Below are positions 47,460-58,892 of a stretch of DNA of 64,000 nt, one piece after another. The position numbers and the translations under genes are program-made. The stretch comes from Humulus lupulus. Taxonomy: Eukaryota > Streptophyta > Magnoliopsida > Rosales > Cannabaceae. How positions within the stretch are numbered: position 1 is the first letter of the stretch; the number at the start of each line of letters is the position of its first letter. The stretch covers positions 265,107,042 through 265,171,041 of the forward strand of contig NC_084795.1 of the NCBI RefSeq assembly GCF_963169125.1, written 5' to 3'. The notes below the pieces were generated by a model that did not search any database, was not told where the DNA came from, and saw nothing but the letters and a program-made list of their open reading frames with translations.

Positions 47460-49780
47460 CATTCAATAAAAATTAAATATATATTATATAATAATAGATA
47501 ATTTACTAATTTTGCATTTAAATTTTAAATCTTCCCCCTCAATACCAAACAATATTGAGGAAACTAATTATCATCTACATCCTTCCAACACTCTTTCATT
47601 TTTTTCAAACATTGAATAAAGGTTCATTTTTAAAAATAAAGAATCCAAAGGGTAATAGGTAAAAATAATCCTTACACAAAACATAAATTTATTATAAAGA
47701 ACCACACAAAGCTTATTAAAAAAAAACACTCGTGTAACAAGTTGTTTGAACTTTGTTTTCAACACTGTAAATTATTCGAAATTTCTTAAAAACTCAGAGA
47801 AAGTTCGTTATACAGTGAACATCGTTATGAAAAAAATGGGGTCAAGATGTTACAACGTGTCCATATAAGAAGCGTGTTATATTGGTAGGGTGAAAAAGAC
47901 TCCATACTACAAAATTTTCCCCCAAAAAAATTAAAAATTTATATTTTTTAATTATTACAAAATGATTGCCGAAGTACGATTATGTTTTCTAGTTCAAATA
48001 AATAAAACTAAGAAAAATGAATATTTCCATTAAATTCCTCAAATTTTACATATATGAGCTTCAAGAACGAACGAATGAACGAAGCCTCATATTTAGAATC
48101 AAGCAAAAGTGAAAATTATTGGTCTTAATTATTGGTTTTTATTAACTATAGGGTTTTCTAATGCATTTTTTCCATGTTTTTTATTTTGGTTCGAGGCAAT
48201 TTTTTTTTAGTGCTGTTTATACATGGCTTCTAAATGTAAAGGAGATGACACAAGTAATGTAAATGTAATGTCTTTGTAGCAAGAAATTAGTGAAAGAATC
48301 AAGCAAAAGTGAAAATTCTACAAATTAGAGAAAACATGTGTGTCTGTGTATATGACAATTAAAACAAAAGAATAAATGACAAGCTTAAATTACTACTTAT
48401 TGTTGCAAATTAAGGAGAAATAGATTGACAATCACATGTATGGAAAGAATTGTATAGAAAAAAAAATCGCCAAGATCATTTTATTTTATGTGCTTTAACA
48501 GTACACATGTCAATTTATCTTCAGCTAAATCTCATTCCAAACAACTGGAATTATCATTTTAAAGACACTTACGGTTTAGTTGGGAACACTTCCCAGAAAA
48601 CACTTTTAGACCTTTTTGGGTTTTTTTTTTTTTTTTGCTTTTAATATTTGAACTACAAGGAGTTAAGGTCTTTTGGCTTAGTTTATTTTAAACTACTTTT
48701 AGCTTTTAGAATTAAAAATACTTTTCATAGTGTTTAGGTAAAAAACAAAAAATTAATTTAATTTAAAAGGTCTCTTTTGAAAAAGTAAGATTCCTAATTC
48801 TTTTCAAAATATCTTTTGGAGAAGTTATTTTTTAAATTAAAATAATTTTAATATTCCTAAGTAATCTTTTTTAATTAATATCCAAACACTTTAAAAATAA
48901 CTTTTCATTAAAAAAATATATTTATATAAACACATAAAATTAAGTCAAAACTTTTACTTATTTTATGTTTTTAGCTATAAACAAAAGCATAAGTTTTGAC
49001 AAATGAGGCCAAAATATAACTTCTTATAAAAGAAATTTTATAAACCCAAACGCCAAAAAAATTAACTAGGCCCTTAATAAGATAAATGAGCGATGCGTCA
49101 TAATGATTATTTCGGGCTTTTTAGCTATATAACCATGTGCATAAGGGGCTTTAACTATATAGCATTCTTATGTTTCTGGATATTTTTTTTTTATTAATAC
49201 TTTTTTACAATCTTAACAATGCAATTACCAAAATGGCCTTGCCCTTGAAATAATAGAAACTTATTACTCAAATACTTATATCTCAAAACCCGTAAACACG
49301 CACCCCTCCTTTCTTCCCCAAGCCATCCCAGTCCCCAAGTGCTCCGTCACCATTCCGAAGCTAGCTCCATCCAAGCTAGCGCAACAATTCGGAAGGGTCC
49401 ATACTATCCCTGTCCGCGCTCGCCTAGCCTTTCTGCCACACTATTCATCTTCTTCAAATTTTTAGCTCTTGTTCAGAGAAAGGTAGTGTTTGAATATTGT
49501 TCAGTGGTAGTTTTATGAAATTTTGAATCTTAAATAAGAACAAGTTGTAACTTGTTTCTATGAGTGGACTAAAATATACTTGACAAACAACAACTTTGAT
49601 TTCTTGTTCTTTTCTATGGCTTTTCTATTACTGGGTATATATTTTTTCATATATATATATATATTCTTGATGATATTAAAGAATGCAAACCATATGTTTG
49701 TGAAAATGTCTCAATGAACTAACTTTATTAAATTAGATTGGGATTTTCAACTCATATACAATATGTGTTGTTGCTTATGG
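47460..49780. other. AT-rich intergenic region
   Basis: No gene. A possible short inverted-end element lies at about 48575-49075, with a GTTTAGTTGGG-type left end and a CCAAACGCC-type right end; it is too weak to call. A TA microsatellite lies at about 49650. Confidence 0.45.
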
Positions 49781-49919
49781 TTTGATATTTGAAATGAATA
49801 CATACATTGAATTGATTAATTGTACTACTTCATTATCTTTTTTTTTTTTTTGGTTAAAAAAAAACACATATTGGGTATGTGGCAACTGTACTAGTGATGA
49901 TGATTACATGAGAACATAC

Positions 49920-52099
49920 TGTAACGCCCTAAACTCCAGGCACCGTTACGGTGTGTCTTATAAACAGTGATAAACTCGTTAATTGAGTCATTTGGTCAAA
50001 ATCGTGTAACTAAGTATGATTAGAGTTTAGGGATTAAAATTTTGGTTAAAATGTTTCATTAGAACATTTACTGTATACATTGGGATCCCAAAAAATATAG
50101 TTTAAAGGTCTATTACAATAAAATATTTACAACTAGTCGATCTAAGCGGCAAAACAAGGTTTAACCCTAGTTCCTCTTTCAACCCTCAGTTGTGGCGGTT
50201 GAGCAGCCGCATATGTACACATCGTCACCTAAGCTCTACAACTCAAGAATGGTTCAGCTTTCTTTTGCCTTTACCTGCACCACATAACACCCGTGAGCCG
50301 AAGCCCATCAAGAAACTTAATATGCTCATGATCAGTAATAATATGTCACCAAATCATAAGACACACGCCTGGTCCAGCATTAATGCTCCTAGAGTCATTC
50401 AACGCTAATATCGATTAGATCTAATCTTTTATTGGCCCTGCGTTTATGATGCTATGCCGTTTCCGGCTCTTAGGTCAGTAATGCGCGACCAGTGCCAACC
50501 CTGACTAGTCAGTGCCATACACAAGTAAGCAATTCTACCAAACATATACCATATGTCAATTATCCAAATACAGGGCATTCAACATGCTTACTTAACAATT
50601 TCTAGCACAATTAGGATCATGCATAAACACAGAGGCTCAAGCTTTGACCAAACTCATATTCAATATTCATGGCATGCCCTAATCACATGTTTCTCGTGCA
50701 TTACATTTAAACATCCAACATGCATCAAGAATAACCATGCATGTCACATATACACAGGGTGCAATTTTCTTACCTCTGGTTCGAGCAGGAATTAGAACAA
50801 GAACAACCCTTGAGAACGATCGACCTTTTAATCATTTGGCGGTCACCTAGTCATAACCAAGTACAATCTTCAATTAATGAAAATAAACAAAAATTAGGGT
50901 CTTGATCTAAACCCCACTCTCAGGACCCCGAAATGTACCCACACAGTGAGTAGATTCAATCCCAGGCCTTAAGGATTGAAACCTTGAGCCAAAAACACTC
51001 AAAACGGGGTTCTGAAGAAACAGGGTAGCGCTGCCCCCCTAGCACCCCAGCGCTCAAGACAGAACCAAACCGCCCCAGAGCCACTTCAGGTAGCGCTGTA
51101 GCGCTACCTCCAACCTGAAGATGCCTAGAAACTTCTCCCTTCGATTCCACCATTTCTAACCCAAACCAAAAGCTTCCAAACATCAAATTAAGTCCCAAAT
51201 GAACCCAAAAATCATCCCCACGTGTCCTAGGCACCACAACCCCAAGAACCCTAGCCAAAACTCCAATCAATTTCCAACTTTCCAACTCAAAAACCAGCTG
51301 AAACTCAACTAGGAAAATAGAGCAAAAACAAGAGTTCTAATGGCTAAAAACTCATCTCAATTTCAGCAACACACCCTCTTCAATGGTAGAGCATAACCCT
51401 AGCTTATCACAGCTTGGTTCCCTGGCTTGGTTCCTCAAAAAGAGCTTGAAAATCCAAAGAGAAATGGAAGAGAAAACCATCGAGAAAGAAGGGAAGAAGT
51501 GAGACTTTGTTTTCGGTAAGCTTATACAACCTTAAAGGGTTGATATAAATCATTAAGGGTGAAAAGACCTAAATGCCCTCAAGTCTAAAATAAACCTTAA
51601 CAGCCACCAAGGGCACAATCGTCCTTTCGCACCTATTTTGTTAATCATAATTAACACCCTCAAATTCCCGTTATTCTCAATGTTCTCAAATACCAATAAA
51701 TCATTTCTCATTACCCTTTAATTCCCAGTACTGTTCTAACCATTAAAATCACCTCGAGACTCATCCCGAGCCCCGAACTTAAACATGTTATGACCAGACT
51801 GAACACTTGCATTTCATGATCGTCTCATGCCGAAAGGCTTGAAAAAATCCACATATAATGTGGTACCATTCATAACTCACCCACAGGCACGAAAATGCAC
51901 AATTACGCCCTTAACGGGCCAAATTACCAAAATGCCCTTATAATTCAAAATAAACCCATATGCATTCATTTATCATCATATTATAATATAATTCACATAA
52001 ACATGCATATAATCATCTAATATCGTAATAAATCAATTATGGCCCTCCCGGCTTCCTAATCAAACTCCTAAACCTTATTAGGAAATTTGGGGCATTACA
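49920..52099 (-). mobile_element. solo LTR in the Ulp1-like pseudogene
   Basis: 2180 bp, TGTAACGCCC to GGGGCATTACA, flanked by CATAC (49915-49919) and CTTAC (52100-52104), one mismatch. Removing it restores an open frame across the site, which confirms the boundaries. It is related to 56630-58892, in reverse direction. A cluster of AGCGCT palindromes lies at 51027-51105. Confidence 0.9.
51027..51105. repeat. four AGCGCT palindromes
   Basis: AGCGCT at 51027, 51049, 51092 and 51100, the last as TAGCGCTA. They lie in the mid-part of the LTR, in a GC-rich spot of about 90 bp. Confidence 0.8.
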
Positions 52100-52122
52100 C
52101 TTACCATGAACAATTTACTCAT

Positions 52123-52290
52123 GTTGAAGAGCAGCATCCTCAGGTTGATGACCAACCTCCTCTTGATAAAGAGCAACCTCCCCAAGTTGATGGTCAATCT
52201 CCCCAAGTTGAAGAGCAATGTCTTCAGGTTGATGACCAACATCCTCTTGATAAAGAGCAACCTCCCCAAGTTGAAGAGCACCCTCCCTAA
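52123..52290 (+). repeat. 84-bp tandem repeat made of 21-bp units
   Basis: Two 84-bp units (52123-52206, 52207-52290), each of four 21-bp subunits coding seven-residue blocks such as QVDDQPP, LDKEQPP and QVEEQCL. The period is in frame, so the repeat grew while coding. The partial third unit begins after a TAA that replaced a CAA. Confidence 0.88.
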
Positions 52291-53303
52291 GTTGAAGAAC
52301 ACCCTCCAAAGAGGCCACTAAAACGTTCACACTACATGAAATCACCATACACTGACCCTTTTCTTCGGACCAGATTGGGATGAGAAGATCATGTCCAGTT
52401 TGATCCTTCAAGGGAGATTAATCCGGAAAAACAAAAGATGTTTGATGAACATTTAAGAAGTCAAAAAAAGTATTGATTGTCGGCTTGGTTTACGAACTAT
52501 AGATTATTTCCAGCGGATTATTAAAGACTATGAATGGCTATTTAGTAAGATATGACATATGCTTTTATGATCTCTTATATCTAAGACTTAATTTTGTTTC
52601 CACGTGTATAATGTTATTATTATTTTTTACAGCACATTGATGATGCTCTCTTTGGCATTAGAAAGTGATAACATGGGTATCAAGATGTGATTTCACAAGA
52701 TGCAATCATTTTGGATGAAAAATTTACTCAATTAGTGACCATCAACTTCAACTCTAACCCTAACATTATTGATGATGAGGTAAGTCGATATATTTCAGGA
52801 AATCATCTGTATTTTTGGGGCAAAAAATGGAAAGGCTAAAAAAAGTTGTATATGCCTTTAAACATAAGGGACCACCATTGGGTTGCAGTTAAAGTAGACT
52901 TACAAGCATTAGATTTTATTGTTTATGACTGCAGTATTGGAGCGACCTCATCAAAAGAAATGGATGCTTTGATGTTGTCACTCCAAACGATGATTCCGGC
53001 TATGCTTTGTTTATCTTCACAATTTGAGGACATAGCACAATGTCTTCACAAACCATGGAAATATACACGCTTACTTAGTGTTCCACAAAATTCAAAGTAA
53101 GTATATTTATCTAAGTCTATATATACATGCTTACTTAGTCTATTTTTATTGCAAACTTAAATCTATTATTGATTTTAAACTTTTCTTATAACAGGGGAGA
53201 TTATGCAGTCTACGCAATTAAATTCATTGAGTTTGACATGGTTGGTTGTACTTTTAATCGTCTTTCAGATGACATGATACCATTCTACAGAATGAAGATG
53301 GCG

Positions 53304-53544
53304 GTAGATATTTTTTTTTCAAGATTGGGATCTTTAGTAATTTGTATATTTTAAAATGTTTGGCTAGTTTCAAGAATGACAATGTTTTAAAAACTTTATA
53401 TGTAGTTGAGCTCTACTAAGATCATCATGAATTTCTCTAGATTTCTCAACCATATACTAATGTCAGTTGAGCTTATTTAGTATTTGGAAATCTCAACTGG
53501 ATATAGTCGAGCTCTATGGTAAACAAAATTACAATTTTGATAAA
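53304..53544. other. tail of Ulp1-like pseudogene and junction
   Basis: No recognised feature. The truncated Athila-like LTR begins at about 53545. Confidence 0.4.
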
Positions 53545-54338
53545 TTAATCTTTTTAAGATTATTAAGGTGATGATGAAACAATATGTAACTAGATAGTGC
53601 TTATTTTGTATGTTGATTTCTCATTTTGTGCAATAAAGTTTATGGATTTTCTTCTTCAAATATTTTCTTTCATCTTAAATATCTTGTATTTTAGATTGTT
53701 AGAACATATTTACACTTTGTTCTTCATTAGTGCAAAAACATAATATTCTTTGTATAAGATGTGTCATTAAATTGTACACATCCAATGCTTAGAACAAAAA
53801 TATTATGTTTTGCCTTATAAATAATGTTCATTGATTTATTTGTTATTTCATTAGATTGATTTATATTAAATGCTTTGAAATTATAATTTTAAAAGTGAAG
53901 ATAAATCCTATATTTTAATAAAACTTGTGCTTAAATAGAATATCTAATTTGAATAAGTGATGGTTTGATTAATTTCTACTATTAATAAAACTTGGAAATC
54001 AATGTACTTATAAATATTATTGAACTTATATTTTGTGGATTCTATTATTTTAATAATCTTTCTTTTACCATCTTGATTTCTACTATTAATTTATGTTTAT
54101 ATATTGTCTTTAATTTCTTTATTATTATCTTTTATTTTATTTTTATTGTTACAAATTTTCATCAATCTTTGGAAGCTAGGTTAGAATTTATTAATTTTGG
54201 TTTAAAATAGTTTTTTTTTCGATTTTAGACAACTCCTTTGGGTTTGGCATCCTTACTTACACGATCACTATTCTATATGAACGATTAGTGCGCTCGCGAT
54301 TTATAAATATTTAAAACATACCCGTTTTGGGTCCATCA
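53545..54338 (+). repeat. truncated Athila/Tat-like LTR (first of three)
   Basis: Homologous to the last 800 bases of the LTR ending at 60426 and ends in the same GGGTCCATCA just before a primer site. Its 5' two thirds are missing. Confidence 0.85.
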
Positions 54339-54344
54339 AGTTTT

Positions 54345-54362
54345 TGGCACCGTTGTCAGGGA
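54345..54362 (+). other. primer binding site, tRNA-Asp type
   Basis: TGGCACCGTTGTCAGGGA. Athila/Tat elements classically use TGGCGCCGTTGCCGGGGA, complementary to tRNA-Asp; 15 of 18 bases match. It lies six bases after the LTR end. Confidence 0.88.
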
Positions 54363-54561
54363 GTTGCAAGAGAAAAGAAACGAAATTTATCTCAAGGTTA
54401 GTGAATTCTTCTACTAGTTATTTTAATTTTTGCACTTAAAAAAAAATATAAAAAAATAATATATATTTATATTTATATAAAAACAAAAAAAAAAGATAGA
54501 AATAAAATTTGGGACGGTTCTACCACCCATAAAAAAACTTACTTATATATTTATATATATA

Positions 54562-55289
54562 CTAGATACAAGCAACGTGCAATATGCACGTTTGCTTAGT
54601 TTTATATATAAAATTTATTAATTATTTTTATTAAATTTATATTAATGTCATATAAATTTCAACTAAATATCATATTTTAATTAAATAATTTATTTATTTA
54701 TATTTAAATTTATGTTTGTTCTAATTTTTAAATTTGGGAGTGACAACAATAGATTATATATTATATGTTTAATGTAATATTAAATATTATACGTTCTTGC
54801 TATTTTTTTTTAAAAACAATTTGTTGTTAATTGACAGTAGATTATATTATATGTTTAATATGATATTATTCTAATAAGTAAGTTTAAGTTTAATTAAATT
54901 TTATTTAATTTATAAAATGTATGATTTTATTATTTTTAAATAATAATTATTGTAAAATATCTCAAAAATATCTTATTTTAATTTGTTTAATTATTTATTA
55001 TTTTTAAATAATTATCATTGTAAAATATCTAAAAAATATTCTATTTTAATTTTTTTAATTATTTATTATTTGTAAATAATTATTATTGTAAAATATCTCA
55101 AAAATATCATATCTTAATTTTTTAATTATTTATTTTATTTTATTAAAGTTTAAGTATTTACAAACTACCGTTAAATATAAGAATATTCTGTTAAATATAA
55201 GAATATTCCGTTAAAGTTAACATTAAAAAAATAAAAAACCGTTAAAACCAAGAATTTCCGTTATCTACACACTTATTATATAGAAGAGA
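54562..55289 (-). mobile_element. non-autonomous Helitron, 728 bp
   Basis: On the minus strand it begins TCTCTTCTATATAATAAG and ends in CTAG. It is inserted between A and T, with no target duplication. Eight bases before the CTAG end is a perfect 8-bp-stem hairpin (plus strand AACGTGCA ATA TGCACGTT, 54574-54592). The sister leader at about 60830-60860 lacks it. No Rep/helicase. It contains a 68-bp tandem repeat. Confidence 0.88.
54951..55140. repeat. 68-bp tandem repeat, about 2.8 units
   Basis: Units start at 54951, 55019 and 55087 with TGTAAAATATCT and contain TTTAATTATTTATTATTT. Wholly inside the Helitron. Confidence 0.88.
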
Positions 55290-55302
55290 TATTTTAGTTG
55301 AC

Positions 55303-55627
55303 GACACTTGTGCCTCCTATCTATCTATTTAATTTTTATAGTTGATGGCACTTGTGCCTCCTAATTTTGTTATAGTTTTATTTCTAGTATTTCTTTGTTA
55401 GTTGATGGCACTTGTGCCTCCTAACCTTTGTTGTAACTTTCTTTATTTATCTTGTTGTAGTTTTTATTTTATTTTATTTTTGTAAGTTATTAGTTGATGA
55501 CAATTTTGCCTCCTAGCTAGTTGATGGCAATTTTGCCTCCTAATCTTTTATTTTATGTTTTAGTTGATGTCACTTGTACCTCCTAATATTTACCTTAATT
55601 TTGTTATGGTTGATGGCATGTTATGTC
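55303..55627 (+). ncRNA. seven hairpin repeats in leader 1 (candidate RNA element)
   Basis: A motif of about 24 bases, TAGTTGATGRCA..TGCCTCCTA, recurs at 55303, 55347, 55407, 55499, 55526, 55569 and 55615. Each centres on a 5-bp stem: GGCAC/GTGCC, GGCAA/TTGCC or GGCAT/ATGTC, with 2-3 base loops. The loop-closing pair varies C-G, A-T and T-A. Copies at 55303 and 55499 have one A-C mismatch, and 55569 has two mismatches. Transcription and function are inferred only. Confidence 0.55.
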
Positions 55628-55811
55628 TCCCTACTCTTGTCTAATTTTTTATAATCTTACTTAATTTTATCTTATTTTTATTTGTCTTTTATCATATTAT
55701 CGTGTAATTGTTTAATATCTTAACATTGTTTATGTTATCTTAATTTTATTTTATTTTTCTTTTTACCTTAATTGTCATTTAAAAAAAATAGTTTGTCATT
55801 TAGTTTACCAT

Positions 55812-56036
55812 ATGGATCATTTTAACTATAGTGAGAATTCTGAGTACAACTATTATGAGCACTCAAATTTAAATTATAGAGAAACTAATGATATGTATGA
55901 TATGCATGAATCCTTCGATATCTCATTTGCCCCCACATATAATCTAAATTTTTCATGGAGTCATGTCCAGTCTCCAATAGGGCATGAATTCAACATGCAT
56001 AATCAAAGTCATGCCCAATCCGACCAATCATATTGA
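55812..56036 (+). pseudogene. gag-like ORF, truncated
   Basis: Starts MDHFNYSENSEYNYYE and continues with short Met/His/Ser-rich text (MYDMHESFDISFAPTYN, HNQSHAQSDQSY). The stop is the TGA that begins the next LTR, so the ORF is cut by the internal deletion. The sister copy at 61349 shows the longer version. Confidence 0.65.
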
Positions 56037-56629
56037 TAACTCTACAAAATAAAGTTATTTTACCACTTTTTATGTGCTAATTGTTGCTTAATTCTTGAGT
56101 TTTTAATTGATTTATTAAGTTTTTTAAGTAATTTTACATTTATTAGTCTTATTGTAATTTTCTAGATTTTTATATGTTTTTATAGATATTTTATTGTGTT
56201 ATGTTGTAATTTAATTATTTAAAATTAGTATTGTTAGTTTGAATGCTAAAAATATGATTTTATTGAAAATAAATGTTATGTAAATTAAATTTTAATTAAT
56301 ATTTTCATGGAAGTTATATGATATATTTTATTAATGAAAATATTTAATTTTAATTTAGTTTATAATTTATTTGGTAGGGAAGTTATTGCAATTTTGGACT
56401 TTGAAAAGTAAGGAAAAGAATGAAGAAAAGTGTGGCATTTTCAATAAAGAAAGGAAGAAAAGTGGCAAATGGCCAATGCCACTAATCCTCCATTCAGCCA
56501 AGGCCCAATCCGCTCCACAGCCTCCAGCAACTTCTCCACCAAAGCAGCCCAGCCCATTCGGCCTAGTTGCCTCTTGATGCACCAGCCCGTCTCTTCCAGC
56601 AGCCCCTGCCTTCCCACGTTGACTCCACG

Positions 56630-58892
56630 TGTAATGCCCCGGATTCTCTGTTATGGTTAATGGCTGGATTAGTAGGCCGGGAGGGCCATAATTGTTTAAT
56701 TATGCCATTAAATGTGTTTATGCATGTATATGTGAATTATATTATGATATGATGTTATATGCGTGCATGTGGGTCCACATTTAAATAATTGTGCTATTCT
56801 GATAATTTGGCCCATTGAGGGTGAATTTGTGTGTTTGGGTGCATAACTTGATTTGTGAATGAGATCCCATTATTATGGAGATATATTCGAGCTATTCGGC
56901 ATGAGACGGTCATATATAATGGATTAGCGGTTTTGTCATAACGGGGTCAATTTTGGGGTAATAGAAATGTTCATTTGATGATAAATTGGGAATATTTGAG
57001 ATCAGGGTGAAATTTCGGAGGTTTTGACTATAATGTCCCAGGGGGTGTTTTTGGGACCCCGAGCACTAGGTTTTATTTGAGGTTACTTAAGCTTGAAGTA
57101 GCTGTCAGATAGATCGTACGATAAGAAAAACCTCTCGTTCTCCCTTTTGATAGCCCGTTTTACCGTTTGAGCATATTCGAAGATATCTCGAGTTCTAGGA
57201 GTCAGAATCAAGTAAGGATTGAGGCGTAGCGATCCTAGGAGAGACTAGAAGCTTCTTAACCGACGGATTTGACGGAAAACAACCCAATTGAAGGTAATCG
57301 AAGTTTAAGTTTTGAGTTTTTCCGAGTTTCTAAGCTCTTAATTGATTTTGTGAATTGTTGAGTTTTCGGTTCGTTCGAGCCTTGGGTTTTGAGGGTTTTG
57401 ATGTATGGGGAAGCTTGGGAACTTTGCTTTGATGATTGGGGAATGTTTAGGGATGATTTTAGAGGCTTTGAAGTGTTAGAAACGCGGTTGGGAATGGCCC
57501 AGGGTGGAGCGCCGCGGCCCTGTTCTTGTGGCGCCGCGGCCCTTCTTTGAAGAAGCAGGTGGAGGCTGTGTGCTTGCTGGGCGCCGCGGCCCTTGATGAA
57601 GGGTGCCGCGGCCCTAGCCTCTGGGAACCCTGGGGGCCGCGGCCCAAGGTGCTAGGGCCGCAGCCCTTGCCCTGTTTTCGCCCCGTTTGCTTGTTTTGAC
57701 CCCGGGAACTTAGTTATAGGCCTCGGGAGTGTTCCTACTTCTTGGATTAGTTGGGATTGATCTTCCGGAGGCTAGATATTGGTGTGGGAACCTATGTTGA
57801 TCATTATTATTAATGATGTCTCATGTTTGGTTTTAATTAGGTGACCGCTAAGGGACTAAAGGCTGATCGCTCTCACGGGCCGTTCTTTTAATATTTCTAG
57901 CTCGAATCTGAGGTAAGAAAACAGTGTAAGAATACAGTTGCACCCTGTACAGGTATATGACATGCATGGTTGGATATTTGAGGCATGTTGGTTGGTATAT
58001 GTGGATTGCATGTTAAATGCTAGTGAATGCTGATTACTTGCTTGAGACACTGACTAGTCAGGGACCGACTCTAAAGTCGATGATCACGCGTTGAATGGCT
58101 CTATGGCATTAATGCGGGACCGACCCTAAGGTCGAAGAACTTATAAGCGCTTGCCTGGTCTACAACCAGATGACTATAGCCAAGGTATATGACCCCGGTG
58201 ACCGTTTGTCACATGGCTAAGGGACGTTGTCCATAGTTTCGACTCTAGAGCCGTGAGGAAGGTTATGTTGGTGACCAATCACCATGCACCTGTCCTGAAC
58301 AAGCTTATGAAAGAAATCACCTAGCAGTTAAGCCCTGGTGACCCTATCGTCACATGGCTAGAGGGAGCGATGCTCATTATAGTGACTTTTGGCTATTGTT
58401 ACCTATTGGTTGGACTGATAGTCCTGAATGGTTATTATGATCGTTGTTGATATTATATCATGCTTTATTGTGTTTTCTTGCTGGGCCTTGGCTCATGGGT
58501 GCTATGTGGTGCAGGTAAAGGAAAGGAAAAGCTTGGCCAGCCTTGAGTGGAGAGCTTGGGCGATGTGATGTACATACAGGGCCGCTTGACTGCCACGGTC
58601 AAGGAGTTCTCAGAGGAACTAGGGGTTTACCCTACTTTTGCCGCTTAGGCCGGCGGGGATTGTAAATCAGAAACTGTAGCGACTCTTTTGTATTATAGAC
58701 ATCTTGTAAACGTTTTAAAAGGCTCATGAGCAGTTTGTTTACTTAATAAAATGTACCCTTTCCTTTTACTGGTTTTCACCTTAACCTGGTAATTACACTT
58801 AGATCACGTTTTTAACCAAAGGACTCGGGTAACGAGTCAAATTTCTGGTTCACCGTTCACCGTAACTGTTCTGGGGTGACCAGGGCGTTACA
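56630..58892 (+). mobile_element. solo LTR nested in the middle Athila-like LTR
   Basis: 2263 bp, TGTAATGCCCC to GGCGTTACA, flanked by CCACG (56625-56629) and CCACC (58893-58897). The third LTR at about 63685-63695 reads straight through (GACTCCACCTCTCC), giving the empty site. Internal region absent. Related to 49920-52099 in opposite direction. Confidence 0.95.
57509..57666. repeat. six GCGCCGCGGCCC-type palindromic words
   Basis: GCGCCGCGGCCC at 57509, 57531 and 57581, GTGCCGCGGCCC at 57603, GGGCCGCGGCCC at 57634 and GGGCCGCAGCCC at 57655. All lie in a GC-rich patch of the solo LTR. Confidence 0.88.

Larger units (their letters stand above)
49850..53303 (+). pseudogene. Ulp1/C48-like transposon protease gene, decayed
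   Basis: The frame runs to 49919 (NCTSDDDYMRTY), is cut by a solo LTR, and resumes in phase at 52105 (HEQFTHVEEQ). It then gives a repeat-rich Gln/Pro segment and a KRSHYMKSPYTDPF block. Further exons follow at 52633-52779 (QDAIILDEKFTQLV), about 52846-53096 (MPLNIRDHHWVAVKVDL, VYDCS) and 53195-53303 (GDYAVYAIKFIEF). The protease His and Asp are kept, but the catalytic Cys of the usual GDCGVY is Tyr (TAT), so it is inactive. There are several in-frame stops (TAA at 52288, TGA near 52379 and 52473, TGA/TAA near 52667). Such genes are typical cargo of plant MULE and CACTA transposons. Confidence 0.75.
54339..56033 (+). mobile_element. internal region 1 of Athila/Tat-like element, deleted
   Basis: Leader with primer site, hairpin repeats and the start of a gag-like ORF. 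It then jumps straight to the next LTR without polypurine tract or pol. The sister region at 60427-63101 shows that about 1.5 kb was lost at 56033. A Helitron (54562-55289) is inserted in the leader. Confidence 0.85.

Noticed and set aside
48575..49075. Possible hAT or Harbinger MITE
   Set aside because: End similarity is weak and no target duplication could be placed.
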